Source: Chitinophagaceae bacterium
GTDB lineage: Bacteria; Bacteroidota; Bacteroidia; Chitinophagales; Chitinophagaceae
NCBI GenBank assembly: GCA_016787065.1
Contig: JAEUVD010000044.1
Coordinates: forward strand, 62,001 to 126,000
Direction: 5' to 3'
DNA length: 64,000 nt
A program made the translations under genes and the position numbers. Each line of letters starts with the position of its first letter. Positions within the stretch are counted from its first letter, which is position 1. The notes under the pieces are model-generated. The model was given only the letters and a program-made list of their open reading frames with translations, had not been told where the DNA came from and did not search any database. Positions 31,195 to 40,021 of this stretch are shown piece by piece.

Positions 31195-31713
31195 ATGGAA
31201 TACAAGCTTCGCGCATGGACTTTGAATGATATACCGGATTTAGTGCATCATGCAAATAATCGGAATATCGCCAAATTCATGACCGATCAATTTCCGAATC
31301 CGTATACCGAGCAACATGCAATGCGGTTTATTAACATGGTATCGGAACATCAACCTACTCGAGTATTTGCTATTACAATTGATGGACATGCCGTAGGAAG
31401 TATTGGGTTGCATCCTCAACAGGATATTATGAAACGCAATGCAGAACTTGGTTATTGGTTGGGAGAAGAATTTTGGGGCAAGGGAATAATCACTAACGTT
31501 GTGCAGGATATGATTCAGTATGCATTCAAAACATTTGATATTTCGCGTATTTATGCACGACCATTTGGTTCAAATATTGGTTCGCAAAAAGTATTGGAAA
31601 AGGCAGGGTTTATCTTAGAAGCAAAAATACCTGCTAGCATTTTGAAGTATGGTGTTGTGGAAGATGAATTGATTTATGCCGTTCGAAGGGAAACTAGAAC
31701 AAATACACATTGA
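31195..31713 (+). CDS. GNAT family N-acetyltransferase (RimJ/RimL-like)
   Basis: A 172-residue GNAT protein. The N-terminus YKLRAWTLNDIPDLVHHANNRNIAKFM and the segment AELGYWLGEEFWGKGIITNVVQDMIQYAF (acetyl-CoA loop region) are typical of the RimJ/RimL group, as is RPFGSNIGSQKVLEKAGFILEA near the end. It should transfer an acetyl group from acetyl-CoA to an amine, either a protein N-terminus or a small molecule; which one is not decidable. Cytoplasmic. It follows a strong terminator by a few bases; a TATTTTTG box at 31183-31190 sits too close to the ATG to be a normal promoter. Convergent with mgtE. Confidence 0.9.
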   Translation: MEYKLRAWTLNDIPDLVHHANNRNIAKFMTDQFPNPYTEQHAMRFINMVSEHQPTRVFAITIDGHAVGSIGLHPQQDIMKRNAELGYWLGEEFWGKGIITNVVQDMIQYAFKTFDISRIYARPFGSNIGSQKVLEKAGFILEAKIPASILKYGVVEDELIYAVRRETRTNTH

Positions 31714-31763
31714 TAGAACTTTCTATTCTAGTAAAGAGGTTCTTATCTTACCGAAGGGAATGC

Positions 31764-33146
31764 CTATAACAAACTTCCTTTTAAGAAAAGAAGTGCACAG
31801 GAAAAGTAAATGAGTAATCCGGTTACATCAACCATAGTTGCAACAAAGGGTGCGGAAGACACAGCAGGGTCGAAACCGAGTCGTTTTAATAGCATGGGTA
31901 ACATTGAACCTGATAAAGTACCCCAAAGCACAACACCTAATAAAGAGAATCCAACGGTGAAACCAATGTACAAGGTATGTGGACCATAGGAGTGAAACAT
32001 CATATTCCAGAAAACGACTCTTCCAAATCCGATTAAACCTAATACCGAACCGAGTATAATACCCGATTGTAATTCTCGTTTCATAACTCGCCACCAATCT
32101 TCAATGGAAACTTCTCCTAAAGCCATAGCTTGAATAATTAAGGTAGAAGCTTGAGATCCGGTATTTCCTCCGCTGGAAATTATAAGAGGTACAAATAAAG
32201 CCAGCACCACAGCACGAGAAATTTCATCTTCAAAATAGGCCATTGCCGTAGCAGTTAGCATTTCACCAATAAATAATATGATGAGCCAACCAACCCTTTT
32301 TTGAATCAATTTCAACAACGGAATTTCTAAATAGGGTTCATTTAAAGCTTCTGTACCACCAATCATTTGAATGTCTTCGGTATATTCTTCTTCAGCAACC
32401 CATAACACATCATCAATCGTAACGATTCCCAAAAGAACATGATGCTCATCAACCACCGGAAGGGCTACTCTGTTATTCATTTGAAACACATTTACGGTTT
32501 CCTTCTGATCGTCATTTACATTTAAGGAGATATATCTTCCATCAATCAAATCTTCCACCTTGGTAGTTTTCGGATCTACCAATAGAAAATCACGAATTCG
32601 AATATCATCAATCAGTTTGCCATTTTTATCGGTTACATAGATAACATCAATGGTTTCTGAACTTTTACCATAGTCACGTATATACGTTAAAACCTGTTCA
32701 ACCGTCCAATCGGGTTCTACATCGATATAATCCGGCGTCATCAAACGACCGACAGATTCTTCCGGATAACCCAGAAGCGACAGGGTAACTTTACGTTCTT
32801 CCGGATTAAGTTGCTTGATGATTTCCTTTACAGCATGGCTCGGCATTTCACTGAACAACGAGGTACGATCATCCGGGGGGAGTTCATTTAAGATTTGAAT
32901 GAGTTTATGGGTCGGCAACGATTTAATCAAATCCTCTTGAATAGATACATCCAAAATTCTGAACACTGCAATGGCACGCTGAAGATCTAAATGTTCAAAA
33001 AAGAGCATCGTGTGTTTGCTGTCTTCATTCAGTAATTCGCCTACATCAGATATATTCATATCATTGATTAGCTCACGTAATTCGTTGTGAGCTTCCAACA
33101 ACAATAAATTGTCGAATCGTTCAATAACAGCTTGAATATCTTCCAT
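31764..33146 (-). CDS. mgtE: magnesium transporter MgtE
   Basis: A 460-residue Mg2+ channel of the MgtE family. It has the cytoplasmic superhelical N domain (about residues 1-130, with repeated ELPPDDRTSLFSEMP and HAVKEIIKQLNPEER), a CBS pair (YPEESVGRLMTPDYIDV to PVVDEHHVLLGIVTIDDVL) and a five-helix membrane domain. The pore segment SSGGNTGSQASTLIIQAMALGE is the conserved MgtE signature. It takes up Mg2+ across the inner membrane, and the N and CBS domains close the pore when Mg2+ is plentiful. A perfect TAnnTTTG box (TACTTTTG, minus strand, 33157-33164) lies 11 bp before the ATG, which would give an almost leaderless message. Confidence 0.96.
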   Translation of the reverse strand: MEDIQAVIERFDNLLLLEAHNELRELINDMNISDVGELLNEDSKHTMLFFEHLDLQRAIAVFRILDVSIQEDLIKSLPTHKLIQILNELPPDDRTSLFSEMPSHAVKEIIKQLNPEERKVTLSLLGYPEESVGRLMTPDYIDVEPDWTVEQVLTYIRDYGKSSETIDVIYVTDKNGKLIDDIRIRDFLLVDPKTTKVEDLIDGRYISLNVNDDQKETVNVFQMNNRVALPVVDEHHVLLGIVTIDDVLWVAEEEYTEDIQMIGGTEALNEPYLEIPLLKLIQKRVGWLIILFIGEMLTATAMAYFEDEISRAVVLALFVPLIISSGGNTGSQASTLIIQAMALGEVSIEDWWRVMKRELQSGIILGSVLGLIGFGRVVFWNMMFHSYGPHTLYIGFTVGFSLLGVVLWGTLSGSMLPMLLKRLGFDPAVSSAPFVATMVDVTGLLIYFSCALLFLKGSLL

Positions 33147-33298
33147 AAAATCGCTGCAAAAGTAGGGTAAGCCATCTTGAAAGGAATAAATTATATATAT
33201 TAAGTTTTGTTTTTGTAAGATAAAAGGCTACTTTTATCAAGCCTTTCTAACCAAAGTTTATTTAAAGGCGTCTTAAAAACATCAAACAACTGCGACGC

Positions 33299-35227
33299 AT
33301 GAAAAAATTGTATCTCGCTTTCTTATTTTTAGTTACTTCATTTAATGTATTTGCTCAGCTTCCAAACTGTGCGGGTGCAGACTCTAATGTGGTTTTTTTA
33401 CATGGAAGCACGAATATATATCGTTACGACCCGGCTTTACCCATATCCGGTACGAACCCGTCTATTTTCCTTACTAGTCCTTCCATGCCTTGGGGAGGCT
33501 TAACTGTATCTTACAATTTGAATGGTGGTGCTGCATCTCCAACTTTTTATGCTACCGATGGTGGTATTTATCATTATTGGGATGGTGCAACTTGGGTAAG
33601 TACAGGTCATACATCAGCCACCGTAAATCTTGGTGGTGGTGTTACAACAATTTATGGTAAGAATGGAGGAACGGGATACATTTCGAAATATACCGGTACA
33701 GGAAATGATGTGTTTTTTGTAAACGGACATGGCAATAGTGGTCCTTATGATTTAGTAACCGATAATCAAGATAATTTATATGAAGTAGATATCAGCACTG
33801 CCATCGGTAAAATTTATAAATACAACACAGCCGGTGTAATTGTTGATACTATCATTGTTTTAGGCGTTACTCCTCAAGGAGCAGGACCAGGTTTTGCCAT
33901 TGTTGGTAATACGGTTGTATTTGGAGTGAATACCATTCCCGGAGTGTTTGTAGGACAAATTATTAATGATACAGCAAACTGTGTGGCTGCGGGTAATTTT
34001 GGTGTTTCCTATGGCGACTTTGCAAATTGTCCTTCTAATACGAATATTGTTACAGCCTCCTTGGTGTACACAACATGTTTGGGGCCGGTAAGTATTCCGA
34101 TTTCATCGGGATTACTAAACGGAACACCGTCTTTTGCTTGGAATTTCGGTGACCCAGCCTCCGGAATTAATAATACAAGCACCATTGGCCATCCTACGCA
34201 TACTTTTTCAGGAGGAGGTACTTACACCGTAACCTTAGTAATTACGAACGGAGGAGCAACAGATACTATAATTAATACCGTTGTAATTAACGATAAAGTT
34301 TATGATACAACCACGATAGTGCTTTGTGAACCGAATACCTATCAAGGGCACAGCGTTTCGGGTGTTTATGTAGATACTTTAGTAAACCAGTACGGTTGTG
34401 ATAGTATCCATACCTTATTTCTAACCATTAATCCGCTGAAATTTACACAGATTGATACAACGATTTGTTACGGACAAACCTTCTTAGGTTATAGTACCAG
34501 TGGTACTTATACGGATGTTTTTCAAACAAGTACCGGTTGTGATAGTACTAGAACACTCAACCTTACTATACGACCGAAAATTGAAACCTTCTTAAAAGCT
34601 GATATTTGTAGTAATGAAAATTTTAATGGCTATACTCAAACAGGTAATTATACCGATATATTTACCTCTGTAACAGGATGTGATAGTACAAGGTATATTG
34701 ATTTAACTGTGCATCAAAATCCCGAGCTTAGTATAGCATTTGATGATATTGAAATTTGTAAAGGCGATAAAGTTACGCTTACAGGTTCCGGAGCAGACTA
34801 CTATAAGTGGTATTTGAATTCAGAATCTACACCTTCCTCTACATCGTCTACATTTGATGTATCCGTGAATGAACATGAGTTTATTTTGTTAGAAGGATTT
34901 TCAACCTTTGGTTGTCGCGATGCAGAATCTGTAACCTTAAATTACGTTCCATGTTGCGGTCATGTATTTGTACCGAATGTGTTTTCACCAAACAATGATA
35001 AATTAAATGATGAATTTAGAATTCGATTTGATCAGGATCTAGAAAGCTATCAAATGAAAATTTATGATCGATGGGGTACTGAATTGTATAGCAGTAATAA
35101 TGTGCGTGAAGGATGGAATGGAATGTACAAGGGCAAGGAATGTAATCAGGATACCTATTACTACATGATTACGATTAAATGTAAAGAACCAAAAATTCTG
35201 AAAGGCGATTTTATTTTAGTTCGCTAA
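33299..35227 (+). CDS. secreted PKD-domain protein with type B (gliding-motility-type) T9SS sorting domain
   Basis: A 642-residue exported protein. The signal peptide ends FNVFAQ. The first 250 residues resemble beta-propeller-like chains (YKYNTAGVIVDTIIV). A PKD domain follows (FAWNFGDPASG ... HTFSGGGTYTVTLVITNGG). Then come three ~50-residue Cys repeats with the pattern Cys ... SGxY ... GCDS ... L-L-T-I (about nt 34320-34720), related to the repeats of the giant gene. The C-terminal 85 residues, HVFVPNVFSPNNDKLNDEF, MKIYDRWGTELY, GWNG and YYYMITIKC, form the type B sorting domain (CHU_C) used by SprB-like adhesins. Probably a surface or secreted adhesin; no enzyme domain is seen. A perfect hairpin follows the stop. 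Confidence 0.9.
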   Translation: MKKLYLAFLFLVTSFNVFAQLPNCAGADSNVVFLHGSTNIYRYDPALPISGTNPSIFLTSPSMPWGGLTVSYNLNGGAASPTFYATDGGIYHYWDGATWVSTGHTSATVNLGGGVTTIYGKNGGTGYISKYTGTGNDVFFVNGHGNSGPYDLVTDNQDNLYEVDISTAIGKIYKYNTAGVIVDTIIVLGVTPQGAGPGFAIVGNTVVFGVNTIPGVFVGQIINDTANCVAAGNFGVSYGDFANCPSNTNIVTASLVYTTCLGPVSIPISSGLLNGTPSFAWNFGDPASGINNTSTIGHPTHTFSGGGTYTVTLVITNGGATDTIINTVVINDKVYDTTTIVLCEPNTYQGHSVSGVYVDTLVNQYGCDSIHTLFLTINPLKFTQIDTTICYGQTFLGYSTSGTYTDVFQTSTGCDSTRTLNLTIRPKIETFLKADICSNENFNGYTQTGNYTDIFTSVTGCDSTRYIDLTVHQNPELSIAFDDIEICKGDKVTLTGSGADYYKWYLNSESTPSSTSSTFDVSVNEHEFILLEGFSTFGCRDAESVTLNYVPCCGHVFVPNVFSPNNDKLNDEFRIRFDQDLESYQMKIYDRWGTELYSSNNVREGWNGMYKGKECNQDTYYYMITIKCKEPKILKGDFILVR

Positions 35228-35250
35228 TCAATTTTATTTGAAATATTATT

Positions 35251-35284
35251 GAAGAAATCCGGTATTGCCGGATTTCTTCATTTA
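35251..35284 (+). terminator. hairpin terminator after the type B sorted protein gene
   Basis: A perfect 12-bp stem (35251-35262 with 35268-35279) with loop TATTG. The T tract after it is short, so termination strength is less sure than for the other hairpins. Confidence 0.7.
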
Positions 35285-35311
35285 GAGAAACCAAATGGTT
35301 CATTACATTTG
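35281..35311 (+). promoter_or_regulatory. candidate promoter of the DUF5995 gene
   Basis: TTTA at 35281-35284, a 19-bp spacer, then TACATTTG at 35304-35311, a full match to TAnnTTTG. The ATG at 35332 follows 21 bp later. It starts where the preceding terminator ends. Confidence 0.5.
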
Positions 35312-35331
35312 TAGAAAGAGATTGCTACCGT

Positions 35332-36084
35332 ATGAAATGTACCACGATTGAAGAAGTAATAATTCAGTTAGAGCAAATCATTCAACATTCCATATTAACC
35401 AATGATCCAAAAGGCTTCTTTGCGGTGCTGTATTACAAGGTAACAGTACGAGTACGCGATGGCATTCGGAACAAGGAATTCGATCATAACGATACCATGG
35501 AGAAATTGGATGTTTGTTTTGCCAACCGCTATTTAGAAGCTTATGAACAATATAAAAATAATCAAACTTGCAGCGCAAGTTGGAAAGTAGCGTTTGAAGC
35601 TTGCGCTAAAAATAGAAGTATTGTTTTACAACATTTACTGGCCGGAATAAATGCTCATATTAATTTAGATTTAGGAATAGCCGTAGTAGAAGCATGTGGT
35701 CAAAATCCTTTAGCTAGCATGCAACGAAATTTCTTTCAAATTAATGAGGTGCTATCGAGTATGATGGAAGGGGTTAAAAGTGATATTGGCAGAATGGCAC
35801 CTGCGTTTAAATGGTTGATGCCCTTAGCGAAAAAATGGGATGAGAAGCTAATGCAATTTAGTATTGAAACTGCTCGGGAAGCTGCCTGGACTTTTGCCGG
35901 TAATTTATATCAGCATGCACAACGAACGCATTTAATTAACGAAAGAGATCAGGTTATTAAGGCGCTAGGATTCAGTCTTCTAAACCCCGGAAGAACCTTA
36001 AGTATGTTACTTGCCACCATTCGAAGTTTGGAGTTTAAGCCGGTAGCACAGCAATTAAACATTCTAATGAATAGAAAAAAATAG
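35332..36084 (+). CDS. DUF5995 family protein
   Basis: A 250-residue cytoplasmic protein without signal peptide. The stretches GFFAVLYYKVTVRVRDGI, MEKLDVCFANRYLEAYE, SWKVAFEA and LQHLLAGINAHINLDLGIA are those of the DUF5995 family, an all-helical family of unknown function. The conserved His pairs (QHLL, NAHINLDL) hint at a metal or substrate site, but that is inference. It has its own promoter candidate and is convergent with hppD. No operon partner. Confidence 0.85.
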   Translation: MKCTTIEEVIIQLEQIIQHSILTNDPKGFFAVLYYKVTVRVRDGIRNKEFDHNDTMEKLDVCFANRYLEAYEQYKNNQTCSASWKVAFEACAKNRSIVLQHLLAGINAHINLDLGIAVVEACGQNPLASMQRNFFQINEVLSSMMEGVKSDIGRMAPAFKWLMPLAKKWDEKLMQFSIETAREAAWTFAGNLYQHAQRTHLINERDQVIKALGFSLLNPGRTLSMLLATIRSLEFKPVAQQLNILMNRKK

Positions 36085-36117
36085 GTTGATATTGAATCTT
36101 GACTTTTGCTAATGCAC

Positions 36118-36142
36118 AAAAAAAAAGGAAGCTAGGCTTCCT
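36118..36142 (-). terminator. intrinsic terminator of hppD
   Basis: Stem of 7 bp (36126-36132 with 36136-36142, AGGAAGC/GCTTCCT) with loop TAG, followed on the minus strand by nine T. It lies 26 bp past the hppD stop and may also act on the convergent DUF5995 transcript. Confidence 0.85.
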
Positions 36143-36168
36143 CAATAATATAAATCTATGCTCATGAA

Positions 36169-37299
36169 TTAGAGATTGCCTCGAAGCGACTGTTCCAATT
36201 CTAAAGCTTCGAACAGTGCTTTAAAATTTCCTTTACCGAAGCTTTTGGCACCTTTACGTTGAATGATTTCAAAGAACATAGTTGGACGATCTTCTACAGG
36301 TTTCGTAAATATTTGTAATAAATAACCTTCGTCATCACGATCAATTAAAATTCCTAATTCGCTCAGTGGTTTAAGGTCTTCATCAATCTTACCAACTCGG
36401 TCTAATACAGAGTCGTAATAACTACCTGGCACCTTTAAAAACTCCACTCCACGACTTCGTAAATCGGTAACCGTTTCAATGATATTATTTGTTGCTACAG
36501 CAATATGCTGAACACCTTCTCCTTCATAAAAATCAAGATACTCTTCAACCTGAGATTTCTTCTTGCCTTCTGCCGGTTCGTTAATTGGAAATTTCACGTA
36601 GCCATTTCCGTTACTCATCACCTTACTCATGAGAGCAGAGTATTCGGTAGAAATATCTTTATCATCAAAGCTCAAAATATTTCTGAATCCTAAAACATCT
36701 TCATAAAATTTCACCCAAGGGTTCATTTGATTCCAACCAACATTACCTACACAATGATCAACATAACGTAAGCCAACCGAAGCCGGGTTATATTCACTTT
36801 TATATTCAACAAATCCAGGCATGAAAACGCCTTGATAGTTTTTTCGTTCAACAAAAACGTGTACTACTTCTCCATACGTATGAATTCCTGACATTCTTAC
36901 CTCACCATGGTCATCGGTTAAGGTAGTAGGTTCCATATATACTTTGGCACCACGTTTTGTGGTTTGTTCAAAAGCATCATAAGCATCGTCAACCCAAAGT
37001 GCTAACACTTTTACTCCGTCGCCATGCTTTCGATGATGTTCGGCAATCGGATGGTCGGAATTGAGTGGAGAGGTAAGTACTAAGCGAATCTTATCTTGCA
37101 CTAAAACATAAGAAGCTCTGTCTCGAACACCGGTTTCAGGACCTGCATAGGCCAGCGATTGAAAACCGAACGCTGTTTTATAATAGTGTGCTGCTTGCTT
37201 TGCATTTCCAACATATAATTCAATATAATCTGTTCCCAAAAGAGGAAGAAAATCGGCTTGTGTTGTTTGCTGAGGAGCATCCATAGTTGCTGTTGACAT
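36169..37299 (-). CDS. hppD: 4-hydroxyphenylpyruvate dioxygenase
   Basis: From the ATG at 37299 the product has 376 residues and is a two-domain vicinal-oxygen-chelate enzyme. It converts 4-hydroxyphenylpyruvate to homogentisate in tyrosine catabolism, in the cytoplasm with Fe(II). The iron ligands are visible: His182 (YVDHCVGNV), His265 (GVQHIAVATNNI) and Glu344 (RPTMFFEIIQRKG). The C-terminal helix GAKSFGKGNFKALFEALE closes the active site as in the family. The frame opens at 37350, but that would place the predicted -7 box inside the gene and add residues not seen in relatives. Later pathway genes (hmgA, fah) are not adjacent. Confidence 0.96.
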   Translation of the reverse strand: MSTATMDAPQQTTQADFLPLLGTDYIELYVGNAKQAAHYYKTAFGFQSLAYAGPETGVRDRASYVLVQDKIRLVLTSPLNSDHPIAEHHRKHGDGVKVLALWVDDAYDAFEQTTKRGAKVYMEPTTLTDDHGEVRMSGIHTYGEVVHVFVERKNYQGVFMPGFVEYKSEYNPASVGLRYVDHCVGNVGWNQMNPWVKFYEDVLGFRNILSFDDKDISTEYSALMSKVMSNGNGYVKFPINEPAEGKKKSQVEEYLDFYEGEGVQHIAVATNNIIETVTDLRSRGVEFLKVPGSYYDSVLDRVGKIDEDLKPLSELGILIDRDDEGYLLQIFTKPVEDRPTMFFEIIQRKGAKSFGKGNFKALFEALELEQSLRGNL

Positions 37300-37318
37300 T
37301 GAAGTAATTATTAAGTCA

Positions 37319-37351
37319 CAAAAGTAATAGTCTGAAACATTAAAATCCAAT
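37319..37351 (-). promoter_or_regulatory. candidate promoter of hppD
   Basis: On the minus strand: ATTG at 37348-37351, a 21-bp spacer, then TACTTTTG at 37319-37326, a full match to TAnnTTTG. The leader to the ATG at 37299 would be about 13 nt. Confidence 0.48.
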
Positions 37352-37465
37352 TTTTGTTCCTTATTAAAGTAAGAGAATACTGTAAACGAAAATTAACACA
37401 TGCTTTTGTAGCGTGAATGAAGCTAATCTCTGACGTTGTTAGGTGTTACTCACTTTCACTACAAA

Positions 37466-37501
37466 GCAAACCCGGTGATTGTAAGATTAAATCACCGGGT
37501 T
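37466..37501 (-). terminator. hairpin terminator of the collagen-like protein gene
   Basis: A perfect 12-bp stem (37469-37480 with 37490-37501, core ACCCGGTGATT) and a 9-nt loop, 22 bp past the stop. On the minus strand it is followed by TTTGCTTTG, an imperfect T tract. Confidence 0.75.
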
Positions 37502-37523
37502 GCGCTATCAGAAATAATACGAA

Positions 37524-39935
37524 TTACTTTTTAGAATTACTTTGCAATTGTTCTTCTAGTGCTTTAACCTTAGCGGCTAACGCTTCATTTTTCTTATTCA
37601 ATTCAATCAAATACAAGGTCAATTCTTCTACTTTTTCCGTAAGTGAAACCGCCATGTTACCTAAGTTTACTCCTTTAACTTCCATTTCTGAAGCCGATGG
37701 AATTTTTGGAAGATGTTTATTTGCTCTGATTGATTTTTCCAAATCGGTTAACGGCATCAATTCATAATGATCGTCAAAAACATAATCTGGCCAAGCAGTC
37801 GAATTCATGGTTACAAAGTTTTCGGCTATAACTTGACCGTCTACACTTAATTGATAACCTGTTGCCGGTACCGCAGAATTATTTCCTATTAACATAGCAC
37901 CATTCAAATGTAATTTAGCATTTGGTGTGTAGGTTCCAATACCGGTATTACCCCAAGATGGTTGCAACACGAGGTAATTATTAGCATTACTATTCGACCA
38001 AATTACTAACGAGGTATCTGTTGGGAAAATAGCACCGCCAAAGGCAACTTCATTCGCGGTATAAAAATTAATACCGGTACCACCTAAATTAATTGTTCTT
38101 CCATAAGTACTTCCGTTGTACCCAATGCCTATTCGGCCATCGTCGCGCACACGTACGAGAGTATCAAGTGAAGAATTTTGTAACATGAAAGTATTGGTTG
38201 AAGAAGTAACTCCTAAGCCAATTGCATGTAATCGAGCTAAAGGAACACCGGGCCCACTGAATGAACCAAAACCTACATTACCATTTTGACTGAAATAATG
38301 TCGAGGTGTAATTGTAGTACCGCCATCAGGTGTCGTGTACCAGCGAAGATCAGCACCCGCACCGGTGGTTGCCATTTGCCATTCGTTTGCGCCATTATAT
38401 CCAAAACGAATTAATCCCAATGCTGAATTTACAAATAAATCACCGCCATCTATATGAAGTAGATGGGCAGGATTAGTAGTTCCGATACCTACTTTACCAT
38501 TGGCACCAATAGTAAATTTAGGATTCGCTTGAATAGTTAAATGCAATTTACCAGTGGTATTACCCGCTCCGGTACCGAAATCTACATCTTCTGCTGCGCC
38601 TGAAAAGGAACCATAATAACCACGATAAACATCGTTTTCAAAAATTCCATTATACATAGGAGCGGTTCCATTTAATTGAGTAACATAATTAGATGTTGTT
38701 TTTACATCCAACTTCGCAGCCGGTATGGTTGTTCCGATACCAACATTTGTTCCGTTATCCGTAATAATTGAATTTCCTCCGGTTGTAGCTGAGGTGAATT
38801 TTATTACTTGATTTGAAGTACCCGAAATATTAGCTGAACCCGCAGGGCCTGTAGGGCCAGTAGCTCCGGTAGGACCGGTTGCTCCTGTTGCCCCTGTAGC
38901 CCCTGTGGCACCAGTTGCTCCAACATCACCTGCAACATTAATATTCCAGCTAGAAAAAGTTCCACTACCCACGAATCGGTCGATACTAACAATAAGGGTT
39001 GAACCACTATAAGAAGTAACAACACCTTCCATATAATTTAAAGATGAATTGGAAATACGTACACGTGCACTTGGCGAATAGGCTAATCCTGTTTGGGTGG
39101 TAATTGTTTTACCTCCTAAAGAAAGTGTCATAGCGGTAGTACTTGATGCGGTGTAACCTGCTCCGGCTGCACCTGTAGCACCTGTTGGGCCTGTTGCTCC
39201 CGCTGGACCAGTAGCACCAGTGGCTCCTGTTGAACCTGTTGGTCCTGTAGGACCCGTAGGGCCAACATCGCCAGCAATACCAATATTCCAGCTAGAAAAC
39301 GTTCCACTACCTACAATGCGATCTACAGTGACTATCAATGATGATCCGGTATAAGAAGTTACAACACCTTCCATATAATTAGATGATGTATTGGCAATTC
39401 GAACACGTGTATTTGGTAAGTAAGCCAATCCGGTTTGCGTAGTTAAGGTTTTACTACCGAGAGAAATGGTTAATGAACTGGAGGAATTCGCTGCGTAGCC
39501 GGGGCCAGCAACGCCAGGTACATTTGCCGTTTCGGCATAAAGGGCATATGGTACACTCATCATTTGAGTAGTAACCATTGTGGTATAACTTGAACCACCC
39601 GTTGGGTCGATATCCACTTGTAAAAATTTAGCACCAACACTCCACGGAATTCCTGTAAAAGTTCCTAATGTAGGTGTACCGGTACCAATGGTAAGGTTAA
39701 ATAAGCCAAGTGCATTGGTAGTGGTGGCATGTGTTTCGCGATAAACTATCGTGCCGGAACTTGTAAGGTTTCTTACAATAAAACGAACACTGATAGCCTG
39801 ACTACTTAAAACATTTCCGGAACTGTTACGAGCTACAGCTTGGTAAGAAATGCCTGGTGGTGCCTGTGCAAATAAGGCAATAGAAAAAAACAGAAATACA
39901 CAAAAAAATGATAGTTTGGTTAGGATTTTAAACAT
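37524..39935 (-). CDS. secreted collagen-like repeat protein with C-terminal coiled coil
   Basis: From the ATG at 39935, 803 residues. A signal peptide ends ALFAQAPPGISYQAVARNSSG, the common start of a Bacteroidota secreted family. Two ~80-residue modules follow, nearly identical in pattern (TTQTGLAYLPNTRVRIAN, EGVVTSY, VGSGTFSSWNI). Each is followed by a collagen-like Gly-X-Thr/Ala tract (about 39180-39270 and 38840-38935 on the plus strand). The rest is a long beta-rich region with repeated NGKVGIGTTNPAHLLHI-type motifs, as in phage-tail-like or adhesin fibres. The last 60 residues (LGNMAVSLTEKVEELTLYLIELNKK onward) are a trimeric-looking coiled coil. No T9SS sorting domain is seen. The frame opens at 40007, but the predicted promoter lies between the two starts. 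Probably a fibrous surface or extracellular protein. Confidence 0.85.
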   Translation of the reverse strand: MFKILTKLSFFCVFLFFSIALFAQAPPGISYQAVARNSSGNVLSSQAISVRFIVRNLTSSGTIVYRETHATTTNALGLFNLTIGTGTPTLGTFTGIPWSVGAKFLQVDIDPTGGSSYTTMVTTQMMSVPYALYAETANVPGVAGPGYAANSSSSLTISLGSKTLTTQTGLAYLPNTRVRIANTSSNYMEGVVTSYTGSSLIVTVDRIVGSGTFSSWNIGIAGDVGPTGPTGPTGSTGATGATGPAGATGPTGATGAAGAGYTASSTTAMTLSLGGKTITTQTGLAYSPSARVRISNSSLNYMEGVVTSYSGSTLIVSIDRFVGSGTFSSWNINVAGDVGATGATGATGATGATGPTGATGPTGPAGSANISGTSNQVIKFTSATTGGNSIITDNGTNVGIGTTIPAAKLDVKTTSNYVTQLNGTAPMYNGIFENDVYRGYYGSFSGAAEDVDFGTGAGNTTGKLHLTIQANPKFTIGANGKVGIGTTNPAHLLHIDGGDLFVNSALGLIRFGYNGANEWQMATTGAGADLRWYTTPDGGTTITPRHYFSQNGNVGFGSFSGPGVPLARLHAIGLGVTSSTNTFMLQNSSLDTLVRVRDDGRIGIGYNGSTYGRTINLGGTGINFYTANEVAFGGAIFPTDTSLVIWSNSNANNYLVLQPSWGNTGIGTYTPNAKLHLNGAMLIGNNSAVPATGYQLSVDGQVIAENFVTMNSTAWPDYVFDDHYELMPLTDLEKSIRANKHLPKIPSASEMEVKGVNLGNMAVSLTEKVEELTLYLIELNKKNEALAAKVKALEEQLQSNSKK

Positions 39936-39989
39936 ATAGATAGAAATTTGATTACGTAGTTGTAGAATGATTTGGTTGAATTTTCGTTG

Positions 39990-40021
39990 CAAATTTAATT
40001 TATTCAAAGGGATAAATCAAC
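39990..40021 (-). promoter_or_regulatory. candidate promoter of the collagen-like protein gene
   Basis: On the minus strand: GTTG at 40018-40021, a 20-bp spacer, then TAAATTTG at 39990-39997, a full match to TAnnTTTG. The leader to the ATG at 39935 would be about 48 nt. Confidence 0.45.

Noticed and set aside
33223..33246. 7-bp hairpin in the mgtE/type B protein divergent region as a Mg2+ riboswitch or terminator
   Set aside because: Too short for an M-box, wrong orientation for mgtE's very short leader, and no T tract.
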